From QHWK01 sp035315685 (GTDB taxonomy: Bacteria > Acidobacteriota > Vicinamibacteria > Vicinamibacterales > CAVVIG01): a stretch of DNA of 59,493 nt. The stretch spans positions 1 to 59,493 of the forward strand of contig DATFXR010000366.1 of the NCBI GenBank assembly GCA_035315685.1, given 5' to 3'. The notes beneath the pieces are model-generated. The model was given only the letters and a program-made list of their open reading frames with translations. It was not told where the DNA came from and searched no databases. Position numbers and translations under genes: made by a program. Positions 39,568 through 47,937 of this stretch are shown here, piece after piece; position 1 is the first letter of the stretch; every line of letters begins with the position of its first letter.

Positions 39568-40694
39568 TGCGCACCTGGCGCGACTCGTTTCCGTACTACC
39601 CGCTGCTGCCGCTCGGCGCGCTCGTCGGCTTCGCGTGGGCGAACATCGCAGCGGACAGTTATTTCCGGGTCGCGCAGGCTCTCGCGTTTCCGGTCAACGA
39701 CATCGGCGTAGCGTTTGGTCTCGCGACGCTGGCGCTGGAAGTGCTCGAAGCGACCGGGCCGGGAGGCACGATGCCCTCGTGGCGCCACACGGTGCTGGCG
39801 GCGGCGATGGGCGTCGGGGGTGCCGTGGCCGCCGCCGCGATGTATGCGATGTACGTCCACGCCGCCGACGAACAGGTGCTCGCGCAAGGCTGGCCGATCG
39901 TCTGCGGCGTCGACGTCTTCTTCGGCGTCGCGATCGCCCGCGGCATCTTTCGCCGCGGCGCCACGGTGAGCCTCGTCGTCATCCTGGCGCTCGTCAGCGA
40001 CGTCGTCGCCCTGTCCGCCATTTCGCGGGAGCGGATCGTCGCGAGTGCCGATCCCGCCGCGGCTCTCCTCATCCTCGGGGCACTCGTGGTGTCGATGCTG
40101 TTCCGGTCGTTCGGCGTGCGGTCGATGTGGACGTATCTGCTCGTCGCCGGGCCGCTGTCGTGGCTCGGTTTCTACTGGGCCGGCCTGCATCCCGCCCTGG
40201 CGCTGCTCCCGCTCGTGCCGTTTTTCCCGCGGGCAGGGCGGCCGCTCGGCGACTTCGCCGCACACCGTCACGATCTCGCGTCGCTGACGCATTTCGAGTC
40301 CGCCCTCGCGTACCCGCTGCAGGCGGTGGCATTGCTCTTCGGTCTGACGAACGCCGGTGTGCTGTGGCGCGGCTTCGACACGGGGACGTGGGCGGTGCTG
40401 GTTGCGTGCCTCGTGGGCCGACCGCTGGGGATTCTGTTGGCGGCGTCTGCCGCGGCACTGTGGGGACTCCGGCCGAACCGGTACGTCCGCTGGAGCGAGC
40501 TGACGGTCGCGGCGTTCATCGGATCGGTCGGCGCGGTTTTCGCATTGTTCCTGTCGACAACGGTGTTTCCCGACGGGCCGCTGCTGGCCGAGACCAAGCT
40601 CGGAGCGATTGCGACGCTCGCCGGCGTACCACTGGCATACATCGCGGCCCGCGCACTGCAAGTCGGTCGGTTCGTCAGAGGCGAGCACGCATGA
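39564..40694 (+). CDS. Divergent NhaA-family Na+/H+ antiporter-like membrane protein
   Basis: 376 residues from the ATG at 39564, overlapping the phosphoesterase stop. About eleven hydrophobic helices cover the whole length, close to the 380-390 residues usual for NhaA. Landmarks align with NhaA: PLGALVGFAWANIAADSYF at the start, GVDVFFGVAIARGIFRR for the TDIAFALG helix, LVSDVVALSAIS for the IDDLGAI helix, and LAYPLQAVALLFGLTNAGVL for the LHPWVxxxxLPLFAxANAG helix. In the critical pair Asp163-Asp164 of E. coli NhaA the first position is Ser here and the second Asp remains, so ion coupling may differ. It is coupled to the ABC exporter gene by ATGA. Confidence 0.8.
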   Translation: MMRTWRDSFPYYPLLPLGALVGFAWANIAADSYFRVAQALAFPVNDIGVAFGLATLALEVLEATGPGGTMPSWRHTVLAAAMGVGGAVAAAAMYAMYVHAADEQVLAQGWPIVCGVDVFFGVAIARGIFRRGATVSLVVILALVSDVVALSAISRERIVASADPAAALLILGALVVSMLFRSFGVRSMWTYLLVAGPLSWLGFYWAGLHPALALLPLVPFFPRAGRPLGDFAAHRHDLASLTHFESALAYPLQAVALLFGLTNAGVLWRGFDTGTWAVLVACLVGRPLGILLAASAAALWGLRPNRYVRWSELTVAAFIGSVGAVFALFLSTTVFPDGPLLAETKLGAIATLAGVPLAYIAARALQVGRFVRGEHA

Positions 40695-42457
40695 CGTCGG
40701 CCCGCAGGACAGTCGCGCTGATCGTCGATCTCGCCAGACCGCACAAGGCGTCGCTGCTGATTGTGCTGGCGGCGATGAGCGTCGAGACCGTCGCGAGTCT
40801 CGCCGCGCCCTGGCCGCTCAAAGTGGTCGTCGACAGCCTGTCCGGCGCGCAGCGATCGATCGACTGGCGCTGGCTGTCGACGATCGCGGCCGCGGGAATC
40901 GTCGCGATCGCCCTGGCCGACGGCGTCGCGTCCTATGTCGACAGCTACTACACGGAAATCGTCGGACAGCACGTCGCCAACGACCTGCGGATGCGCGTCT
41001 ACGATCATCTCGAATGCCTGTCGTTCAGTTATTACGACACGCACGAGACTGGCGCCCTGCTCAGTACGATCACCGACGACGTGGCGACGGCTCAGGACTT
41101 CGTGTCGACGACGACGCTGAGCATCGCCGTCGACGTCATGACGATCGTCGGCATGCTCGGCCTGATGTTCTGGCTCAACTGGCGCTTCACGCTGTTCGTC
41201 TCCGGCGTGGCGCCGATCCTGCTGCTGTTCGTCGCGCGCTTCAGGCGCGCCGTGAAGCGCGCCACGCGCGAAGTGCGGCGCCGCGAGAGCGACATTGTCT
41301 CGGTGGTGCAATCCGGCCTCGAGTCGATTCGGACCGTGCAGGCGTTCGACGCACGGGAGGTCGAAGTGGCGCGTCTTCGCGATGCCAGCCACGCCACCGT
41401 CGATGCCGCGCTGTTCGCGCGACGCGTCAAGTCGCTGCTGTCGCCGGGCATCGAGCTGGTGGTGGCCGCCTGCACGGCGCTCGTGTTGTGGCGGGGTGCG
41501 GCGCTGACTGTCGCCGGCGCGATGACGCTCGGCTCGCTGATCATCTTCCTGGCGTACCTCGGCAAGTTCTTCAAGCCGGTCCAGGAGCTCGCCAAGATGA
41601 CGAGCACGATTGCGCAGACCAACGTGGCGCTCGAGCGCATCCAGTCGATCCTCGACATCGAAATCAGCATCCGCGAGCGGCCGGACGCGCGCGAACCCGA
41701 CGGTTTCCGCGGCAGCGTCGTCTTCGAACACGTCGCGTTCTCGTACACGGCGGACGCCGCGGTGTTGCGGGACTTGAGCTTCGCGATCGCGCCCGGCCAG
41801 TTCGTCGGCATCGTCGGCGCGACGGGCAGCGGCAAGTCGACGATTGCGAGCCTGATTCCGCGTTTCTACGATCCGACGGCCGGCCGCATTCTGATCGACG
41901 GCGCCGACGTTCGAGAGCTGACGCTGCGCGGGATGCGGCGGCAGATCGGGTTCGTCCTGCAGGACACGGCGCTCTTTCGCGGCACCATTCGCGACAACAT
42001 CGCCTACGGTCGTCACCGTGCGTCGAACGCGGAGATCGAGGCGGCGGCCCGGCTGGCCAACGCGCACGAGTTCATCATGGACATGCCCGGCGGCTACGAG
42101 GCGCCGATTGGCGAGCGCGGCGTCACGTTGTCCGGGGGACAGCGTCAACGCATCGGCATCGCGCGCGCGTTCATCCGGAACACGCCGATTCTCGTCCTCG
42201 ACGAGCCCACCGCGTCGCTCGACGCCGAAGCAGAACACCTGGTGTTCGAAGGGCTGCAGCGGCTGGCACGCGGCCGGACCGTCATCATGATCGCGCATCG
42301 TCTTCACACGCTGCGCAACGCGGACACTATCCTCGTTCTCGACCGCGGGACCATCGCCGAGCAGGGCACGCACGACCAGTTGCTCGCGCTTGGCGGCATC
42401 TACGCGGGTCTCTACGCCACCCAGACAGGAGCGGAGGTCGCATGGCACGCACACTGA
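40691..42457 (+). CDS. ABC exporter, fused membrane and ATPase domains (MsbA-like)
   Basis: 588 residues. The N-terminal 310 residues form a six-helix type IV exporter domain (QHVANDLRMRVYDHLECLSF, TGALLSTITDDV). The C-terminal ATPase has Walker A GATGSGKST (about 376-384), Q-loop FVLQDTALF, signature LSGGQRQR, Walker B ILVLDEPTAS and H-loop IAHR. Half-transporters of this type work as homodimers and move lipids, peptides or drugs out of the cytoplasm. It overlaps both neighbours (ATGA upstream, 16 nt downstream). The surrounding barrel, phosphatase and phospholipase-like genes make a lipid or envelope substrate more likely than a drug, but this is inference. Confidence 0.92.
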   Translation: MTSARRTVALIVDLARPHKASLLIVLAAMSVETVASLAAPWPLKVVVDSLSGAQRSIDWRWLSTIAAAGIVAIALADGVASYVDSYYTEIVGQHVANDLRMRVYDHLECLSFSYYDTHETGALLSTITDDVATAQDFVSTTTLSIAVDVMTIVGMLGLMFWLNWRFTLFVSGVAPILLLFVARFRRAVKRATREVRRRESDIVSVVQSGLESIRTVQAFDAREVEVARLRDASHATVDAALFARRVKSLLSPGIELVVAACTALVLWRGAALTVAGAMTLGSLIIFLAYLGKFFKPVQELAKMTSTIAQTNVALERIQSILDIEISIRERPDAREPDGFRGSVVFEHVAFSYTADAAVLRDLSFAIAPGQFVGIVGATGSGKSTIASLIPRFYDPTAGRILIDGADVRELTLRGMRRQIGFVLQDTALFRGTIRDNIAYGRHRASNAEIEAAARLANAHEFIMDMPGGYEAPIGERGVTLSGGQRQRIGIARAFIRNTPILVLDEPTASLDAEAEHLVFEGLQRLARGRTVIMIAHRLHTLRNADTILVLDRGTIAEQGTHDQLLALGGIYAGLYATQTGAEVAWHAH

Positions 42458-43473
42458 TCGTCCTGCCCGACGATACGGCAAAGCCGGTGCTCGAGGCGAT
42501 CGACGCCGCCCAACGATCGCTCCGCATCAAGATGTTCGTCTTCTCGGATCCGGCGTTGGTCCGCGCGGTGATCGCGGCGAAACGGCGGGGAGTCAGCGCC
42601 CGCGTCCTGTTGAACCCGCATCGACGGAGCGGCGAGCAGGAGAACGCGGCCTCACGGCGGGCACTCGAGCGCGCCGGCGTACCTGTGAAGGACGCGAACC
42701 CGGCATTCGAGGTGACGCACGAGAAGTCCATGGTCGTCGACGACAGCGCCGCCTTCGTGAAGTCCTTCAACTGGACGGCGAAAGACCTGTCGGAGACCCG
42801 CGATTACGCCGTGATCACGACGCACGAGCACGACGTCGCCGACATCAGCGACTGCTTCGATGCGGACTGGCGGCGGCACAGCTTCACGCCACGGGCGGAC
42901 AGTCATCTGCTGTGGTCGCCGAACGACGGACGCGACCGGGTGTGCGGCTTCATCGACGCCGCACGAGACCGGCTTGTCGTTCAGAGTGAGCGGATCCAGG
43001 ACATGCTCGTGATCGACGCGTTGCTCCGCGCCGCGCGGCGCGGCGTCAAGGTCCACGTGATGGCGAAGGCGCCGCACACGCTCAAGCGCGAGAAGCTGGT
43101 CGAGGCGGTCGGCGGTCTCCGCATCCTCCACGACAGCGGCATCAAAGTGCGCAAGCTCAAGGGTCTGAAGCTACACGGAAAAATGCTGCTGGCCGACGGC
43201 GTGGCGGCGATCGTCGGCTCGATGAATCTGGCGCCCGGCAGCTTCGACACGCGGAGAGAACTGGCCATCGAAGTCCGCGACGCCGACGTAATCGACCGGC
43301 TCCAGAAGTTGACTCACCACGACTGGAAAGATTCACGCCCACTCGATTTGTCGGACGAAGGGCTGCTGGCGGATCTGGAATCCAGGGTCGAGGACGCCAG
43401 TACGCTGCTCGCGCTGAACGCAAAATCAGCCGGTCGTCGCGCGAAGCACGGGTTCGAACGATTCACGCGCTAA
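42442..43473 (+). CDS. Phospholipase D-like protein (two HKD motifs)
   Basis: 343 residues from the ATG at 42442, overlapping the exporter gene. Two phosphodiesterase half-sites are present: HEKSMVVDD (His93, Lys95, Asp100) with SFNW after it, and HGKMLLADG (His245, Lys247, Asp252) followed by GSMNL. This is the bilobal PLD/cardiolipin synthase fold. There is no signal peptide or membrane helix, unlike bona fide cardiolipin synthases, so it is cytoplasmic or peripheral. It may process phospholipid or nucleic acid phosphodiesters. It is the last gene of the six-gene operon; the next promoter element begins 25 bp after its stop. Confidence 0.85.
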   Translation: MARTLIVLPDDTAKPVLEAIDAAQRSLRIKMFVFSDPALVRAVIAAKRRGVSARVLLNPHRRSGEQENAASRRALERAGVPVKDANPAFEVTHEKSMVVDDSAAFVKSFNWTAKDLSETRDYAVITTHEHDVADISDCFDADWRRHSFTPRADSHLLWSPNDGRDRVCGFIDAARDRLVVQSERIQDMLVIDALLRAARRGVKVHVMAKAPHTLKREKLVEAVGGLRILHDSGIKVRKLKGLKLHGKMLLADGVAAIVGSMNLAPGSFDTRRELAIEVRDADVIDRLQKLTHHDWKDSRPLDLSDEGLLADLESRVEDASTLLALNAKSAGRRAKHGFERFTR

Positions 43474-43497
43474 TTCGACAACGGAGGGGTCAGACCT

Positions 43498-43551
43498 ACG
43501 TATCGTCGATACCTTCGTCTGATGGACCTCGAATCGTGAATCGAGTTTCAT
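43498..43551 (+). promoter_or_regulatory. Recurrent promoter element before the RND efflux operon
   Basis: ACGTATCG-T-CGATACCT (43498-43514), TCGTCTGAT, -35-like TGGACC (43523-43528), a 17-bp spacer and -10-like TTTCAT (43546-43551). The start codon is 18 nt after the -10. Confidence 0.65.
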
Positions 43552-43569
43552 TCGTTCGAGGCGATCGGT

Positions 43570-44733
43570 ATGACACGTTTCGAACGACGGACCACACACA
43601 TCCGCGATGCGGCGCTCCTCACACTTCTCGGCGGCAGCGTTCTGATCTTTCCGACCTGCGGCCGCGGCACCGCAGCGTCACCGGCTCCGGCGATCGCGGT
43701 GGAAGTCGCCACGGTCATCCAGCGCGACACGCCGATCTACAGCGACTGGGTGGCCACGCTCGAGGGCTACGTGAACGCGGACATCCAGCCTCGAGTCTCG
43801 GGCTACATCGTCAAACAGAACTACCGGGAAGGCGCGCTGGTCCGAAAGGGCGACGTCCTCTTCGAGATCGATCCCCGGCCGTTGCAGGCTGCGCTCGATC
43901 AGGCGCAGGCACAGTTGGCCCAGGCGGAGGCACAGCGCGGCAAGGCCAGCCTCGACGTCGAGCGTGACACGCCGCTGGCCGAGGCGCGTGCCATCGCAAG
44001 AAGCCAGCTGGACACCGAGCTTCAGGCGAAGCTCGCCGCGGAGGCGTCGGTGCTGGCGGCCCGGGCGAACGTCGAGCAGGCCGAGCTCAACCTCGAGTTC
44101 ACGAAGGTCACATCGCTGGTGGCTGGACTCGCCGGCATCGCACGCGTTCAGATCGGAAACCTCGTCGGACCCACCTCCGTTCTCACGTCCATTTCGCAGG
44201 TCGATCCAATCAAGGCCTACTTCACGGTCAGCGAGCAGGTGTTCCTCGATTTCCACCGCCGCTTTCCAACCGAACGGACTGTCGAGGAGCAGCGGAAGCG
44301 CATGCCGCTTCAGCTGCTCCTCGCGGACGGAACCACCTATGAACACATCGGCAGAATCTCCTTCGCCGATCGCGAAGTCAGTACCGGAACCGGGACCATC
44401 CGCGTCGCCGGAGTGTTTCCCAATCCCGACACGCTGCTTCGCCCCGGCGGCTACGGACGTGTCCGCCTCTCGACACGGACGGCGGCCGGCGCGGCGCTGA
44501 TCCCGCAGCGCGCCGTCACCGAACTGCAGGGCAGCTATCAGGTGGCGGTTGTCGGCAGCGACAACAAGGTGTCGATCCGTTCGGTGACGGTCGGCGATCG
44601 CGTCGGGAAGCTCTGGATCGTGACCGACGGTCTGAAAGTCGGCGAGCGAGTGATTGTCGAGGGGCTCTTGAAAGTGAGGGACGGCGCCGTGGTCACTGTC
44701 GTCCCGGGGAAGTCTGCCGAGGCCGGAGACTGA
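43570..44733 (+). CDS. RND efflux periplasmic adaptor (MexA/AcrA family)
   Basis: 387 residues. An N-terminal signal ends near LIFPTCGRG; the Cys could be a lipidation site although the lipobox is imperfect. Next come the barrel-sandwich hybrid (WVATLEGYVNADIQPRVSGY, LVRKGDVLFEIDPRPLQAAL), an alpha-hairpin coiled coil (LDQAQAQLAQAEAQRGKASL ... ASVLAARANVEQAELNLEFT), the return lipoyl strand (FTKVTSLVAGLAGIARVQIG), and a beta-barrel and membrane-proximal domain (GTGTIRVAGVFPNPDTLLRP). It bridges the inner-membrane pump and the outer-membrane channel encoded next. It is the first of three genes under a recurrent promoter element. Confidence 0.93.
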   Translation: MTRFERRTTHIRDAALLTLLGGSVLIFPTCGRGTAASPAPAIAVEVATVIQRDTPIYSDWVATLEGYVNADIQPRVSGYIVKQNYREGALVRKGDVLFEIDPRPLQAALDQAQAQLAQAEAQRGKASLDVERDTPLAEARAIARSQLDTELQAKLAAEASVLAARANVEQAELNLEFTKVTSLVAGLAGIARVQIGNLVGPTSVLTSISQVDPIKAYFTVSEQVFLDFHRRFPTERTVEEQRKRMPLQLLLADGTTYEHIGRISFADREVSTGTGTIRVAGVFPNPDTLLRPGGYGRVRLSTRTAAGAALIPQRAVTELQGSYQVAVVGSDNKVSIRSVTVGDRVGKLWIVTDGLKVGERVIVEGLLKVRDGAVVTVVPGKSAEAGD

Positions 44734-44735
44734 CA

Positions 44736-47700
44736 ATGTCGCGCTTCTTCATCAACCGGCCGATCGTCGCGATCGTGATCGCGCTGCTCACGGTCATCGT
44801 CGGCGCCATCACCATCGTCGGCCTTCCCGTTTCGCAGTTCCCGGCGATCGCGCCGCCCGAAGTACAGGTGCAGACGACGTACGTCGGTGCGGACGCGCAG
44901 ACCGTCGAACAGTCCGTGGCCACGCCGATCGAGCAGCAGATGAGCGGCGTCGACAACATGAACTACATGTACTCGGTCAACTCGTCGACCGGGGACATGC
45001 GGCTGATCGTCGATTTCGACGTCGCGACCGAGCCCAACACCGACCTGATTCTCGCGCAGCTGCGGCAGGCGCAGGCGAGTTCGCAGCTGCCGGCGGAGGT
45101 CACGAACTTCGGCGTAACGGTGCAGAAGACGCTGACCGCGCCGCTGATGTTGATCAGCCTGTATTCGCCAACCGGCACCTATGACGCGAAGTTTCTGGCG
45201 AACTACGCCTACATCAACCTCAACGATCAGCTGACCCGCGTCCCGGGCATCGGTAGCGTGCAGGTTTTCGGCGCCGGCCGCTATGCCATGCGGTTGTGGG
45301 TGAAGCCTGACCAGCTGGCGAAGCTGGGCATCACGGTCCCCGACATCGTGGCGGCGATCCAGTCGCAGAACACCGTGAATCCTGCCGGCCAGATTGGCGG
45401 CGAGCCTGCTCCCCAGGGACAGGCGTTCAGCTACTCGGTGCGCGCGCAGGGACGGCTGACGTCCCCCGAGGAGTTCGAGCAAATCGTCGTACGCGAGGCG
45501 CCCGACGGCGGGATCGTGCGCGTCAGGGACGTCGTGCGGGTCGAACTGGGCGCGCAGGACTACAGCGTGATCGGTCACATGAATGGCAAGCCGAGCGCGA
45601 TCGTCGCGGTGTATCAGCTGCCGGGATCGAACGCGGTGCGGGCTGCCGACGGCGTCAAGGCGCTGCTCGAGGAGCAACGGCAGCGACTGCCGCCCGGTGT
45701 CGACTACAGGATTGCGCTGGATACCACGCGTGCGGTGACGGAGGGCATCAAGGAGATCGTCGAGACGCTGGTGATCGCCATCGGTCTCGTGATCGTCGTG
45801 GTCTACGTGTTCCTGCAGGGATGGCGCGCGACACTGATTCCGCTGCTGGCCGTTCCGGTCTCGCTCGTCGGAACGTTCATCGTGTTCCCGGCGTTCGGAT
45901 TCTCGATCAATACGCTGTCGCTGTTCGGACTGGTTCTCGCCATCGGCCTTGTCGTGGACGACGCCATCGTCGTGGTCGAGGCGGTGGAGCACCACATCGA
46001 AGAAGGCATGGCGCCGAAGGAGGCGACGCTCAGCGCGATGGAAGAGATCTCGGCGCCCGTCGTGGGAATTGCGCTGGTGCTCTCCGCGGTGTTCATCCCG
46101 ACCGCGTTCATCCCCGGGATTACCGGCCGCCTGTATCAGCAGTTCGCGGTAACGATCGCGATCTCGGTTTGCCTCTCCGCCTTCAATGCGCTCACGCTGA
46201 GTCCCGCGCTGTCGGTACTGCTGTTGCGGCCGCGGACCGCAAGCCGGGGTCTGCTTCGAACGTTCTTCGACTGGTTCAATCGCGGTTTCGCGCGCGCCAC
46301 AGACGGCTACGTCCGCGGCGCCGGCGCGCTCATCCGGAAGAGCGCGGTCGCGTTCGCGCTCCTGCTGGCATGCGCCGGCCTCGCCGCGGTCTTCGGTCTG
46401 CGGCTGCCTTCGAGCTTCCTGCCGGACGAAGACCAGGGATACATGTATCTGAATCTGCAGCTGCCGAGCGCCGCATCCCTGCAGAGAACCGAAGCGACCG
46501 CTCACGAAATCGAGGAGCTGCTGGCCAGGACGCCCGGCGTCGAGTCGACGACGAGCATCATCGGCTTCAGCCTGCTCAGCCTCAGCCGAACCACGTACAA
46601 CGCATTCTTCTTCGTGACCTTGAAAGAGTGGCGAGATCGGCAAGAGAGAGAAGAGCAGTATCAGTTCATTCGGCAGAGCGTGAACCAGACACTTGCCGGC
46701 CTCCGGCAAGGGGTCGCGGTCTCGTTTTCGCCGCCGGCGATTCCCGGCGTCGGCACCTCCGGCGGCTTCACGTTCGTGCTCGAGGACCGCTCGGGCAAGG
46801 ACGTCGCGTTCCTCGCCGGCAACACCAACAAGTTCCTCGCGGCCGCGCGCAAGCGGCCGGAGATCGCCGCGGTGACGACGACACTCCTGGCCGACGTGCC
46901 GCAGCAGTTCATCGCGGTGGATCGCGACAAGGCGCTCAAGCAGGGCGTCGACATCAAAGACGTGTATCGAACGATTCAGGCGTTCATGGGCGGGTCGTTC
47001 ATCAACTACTTCAACCGGTTCGGCCGGCAATGGCAGGTGTACGTCGAGGCCGAGGGCGCGTACCGCGATCGCGCCGAGAACGTCGGCGAGTTCTACGTCC
47101 GGAACCGCGCTGGCGAGATGGTGCCGCTGTCCGCGTTGACGAGATTCGAGGCGCGTTCCGGTCCCGAATTCACCATCCGCTACAACCTGTACCGGTCGGC
47201 GCAGATCATCGGCGGTGCCGCGCCGGGCTACAGCTCCGCCCAGGCCATGACCGCGCTCGAGGAGGTGTTTGCCGAGACGATGCCTCCGGAAATGGGCTAC
47301 GACTACCTGGGAATCTCGTTCCAGGAGAAGAGGGCACAGCAGGGCGTCTCACCATCGACGATCTTCGGGTTTTCGCTCCTGATCGTGTTCCTCGTCCTCG
47401 CGGCGCTGTACGAGAGCTGGTCGCTGCCGTTCAGTGTGCTGTTGAGCACGCCGGTGGCCGTCTTCGGCGCCTTCTTCGTGCTCTGGCTTCGCCGTGCCGT
47501 TCTCGGTGCGTTCCTGCCTCCGTACATGGTGCAGATCGAAAACGACGTGTACTCGCAGATCGGACTGGTCATGCTGATTGGTCTGACGGCGAAGAACGCG
47601 ATCCTGATCGTCGAGTTCGCAAGGGATGCAGCCGAAAAAGGGCAGCCGCTGACGGAAGCCGCTCTCGCCGCGGCGCGGTTGCGGCTGCGGCCGATCCTGA

Positions 47701-47936
47701 TGACGTCGTTCGCCTTCGTGCTGGGCTGCGTGCCGCTCTGGACCGCGAGCGGAGCCGGTTCCGTGGCGCGTCAGATCATGGGCACGACGGTCATTGGAGG
47801 CATGCTCGCGGCCACCCTCGTCGGCGTCTTCATCATTCCCGTGCTGTTCGTCGCCGTCGAGGGAATGGGACTGAAAAGGGCGGCCGCGAGCGCGCCCGCA
47901 GATGCCTCGCCGTTGCCGGCGTACGGAGATCGTTGA
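44736..47936 (+). CDS. RND multidrug efflux pump, HAE1 type (AcrB/MexB-like)
   Basis: 1066 residues, the usual size. It begins MSRFFINRPIVAIVIALLTV, typical of HAE1 pumps, with the proton-relay aspartates in GLVVDDAIVVVEAVEHH. Two repeats of six helices and large porter domains follow (KSAVAFALLLACAGL for the second half, LPDEDQGYMYLNLQLP, IGLTAKNAILIVEFARDA, RLRPILMTSFAFVLGCVPLW). The start is 2 nt after the adaptor stop. It uses proton flow to export hydrophobic compounds through the tripartite complex. The gene is intact with no missing key residue seen. Substrates cannot be told from sequence. Confidence 0.95.
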   Translation: MSRFFINRPIVAIVIALLTVIVGAITIVGLPVSQFPAIAPPEVQVQTTYVGADAQTVEQSVATPIEQQMSGVDNMNYMYSVNSSTGDMRLIVDFDVATEPNTDLILAQLRQAQASSQLPAEVTNFGVTVQKTLTAPLMLISLYSPTGTYDAKFLANYAYINLNDQLTRVPGIGSVQVFGAGRYAMRLWVKPDQLAKLGITVPDIVAAIQSQNTVNPAGQIGGEPAPQGQAFSYSVRAQGRLTSPEEFEQIVVREAPDGGIVRVRDVVRVELGAQDYSVIGHMNGKPSAIVAVYQLPGSNAVRAADGVKALLEEQRQRLPPGVDYRIALDTTRAVTEGIKEIVETLVIAIGLVIVVVYVFLQGWRATLIPLLAVPVSLVGTFIVFPAFGFSINTLSLFGLVLAIGLVVDDAIVVVEAVEHHIEEGMAPKEATLSAMEEISAPVVGIALVLSAVFIPTAFIPGITGRLYQQFAVTIAISVCLSAFNALTLSPALSVLLLRPRTASRGLLRTFFDWFNRGFARATDGYVRGAGALIRKSAVAFALLLACAGLAAVFGLRLPSSFLPDEDQGYMYLNLQLPSAASLQRTEATAHEIEELLARTPGVESTTSIIGFSLLSLSRTTYNAFFFVTLKEWRDRQEREEQYQFIRQSVNQTLAGLRQGVAVSFSPPAIPGVGTSGGFTFVLEDRSGKDVAFLAGNTNKFLAAARKRPEIAAVTTTLLADVPQQFIAVDRDKALKQGVDIKDVYRTIQAFMGGSFINYFNRFGRQWQVYVEAEGAYRDRAENVGEFYVRNRAGEMVPLSALTRFEARSGPEFTIRYNLYRSAQIIGGAAPGYSSAQAMTALEEVFAETMPPEMGYDYLGISFQEKRAQQGVSPSTIFGFSLLIVFLVLAALYESWSLPFSVLLSTPVAVFGAFFVLWLRRAVLGAFLPPYMVQIENDVYSQIGLVMLIGLTAKNAILIVEFARDAAEKGQPLTEAALAAARLRLRPILMTSFAFVLGCVPLWTASGAGSVARQIMGTTVIGGMLAATLVGVFIIPVLFVAVEGMGLKRAAASAPADASPLPAYGDR

Positions 47937-47937
47937 G

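Noticed and set aside
37297..47030. Very long frames at 37297-39549 (-), 39533-42457 (+), 40268-42481 (-) and 44538-47030 (-)
   Set aside because: Each covers several real genes in another frame; the only true gene inside the long plus-strand frame from 40609 is its last 343 codons, the PLD-like protein.
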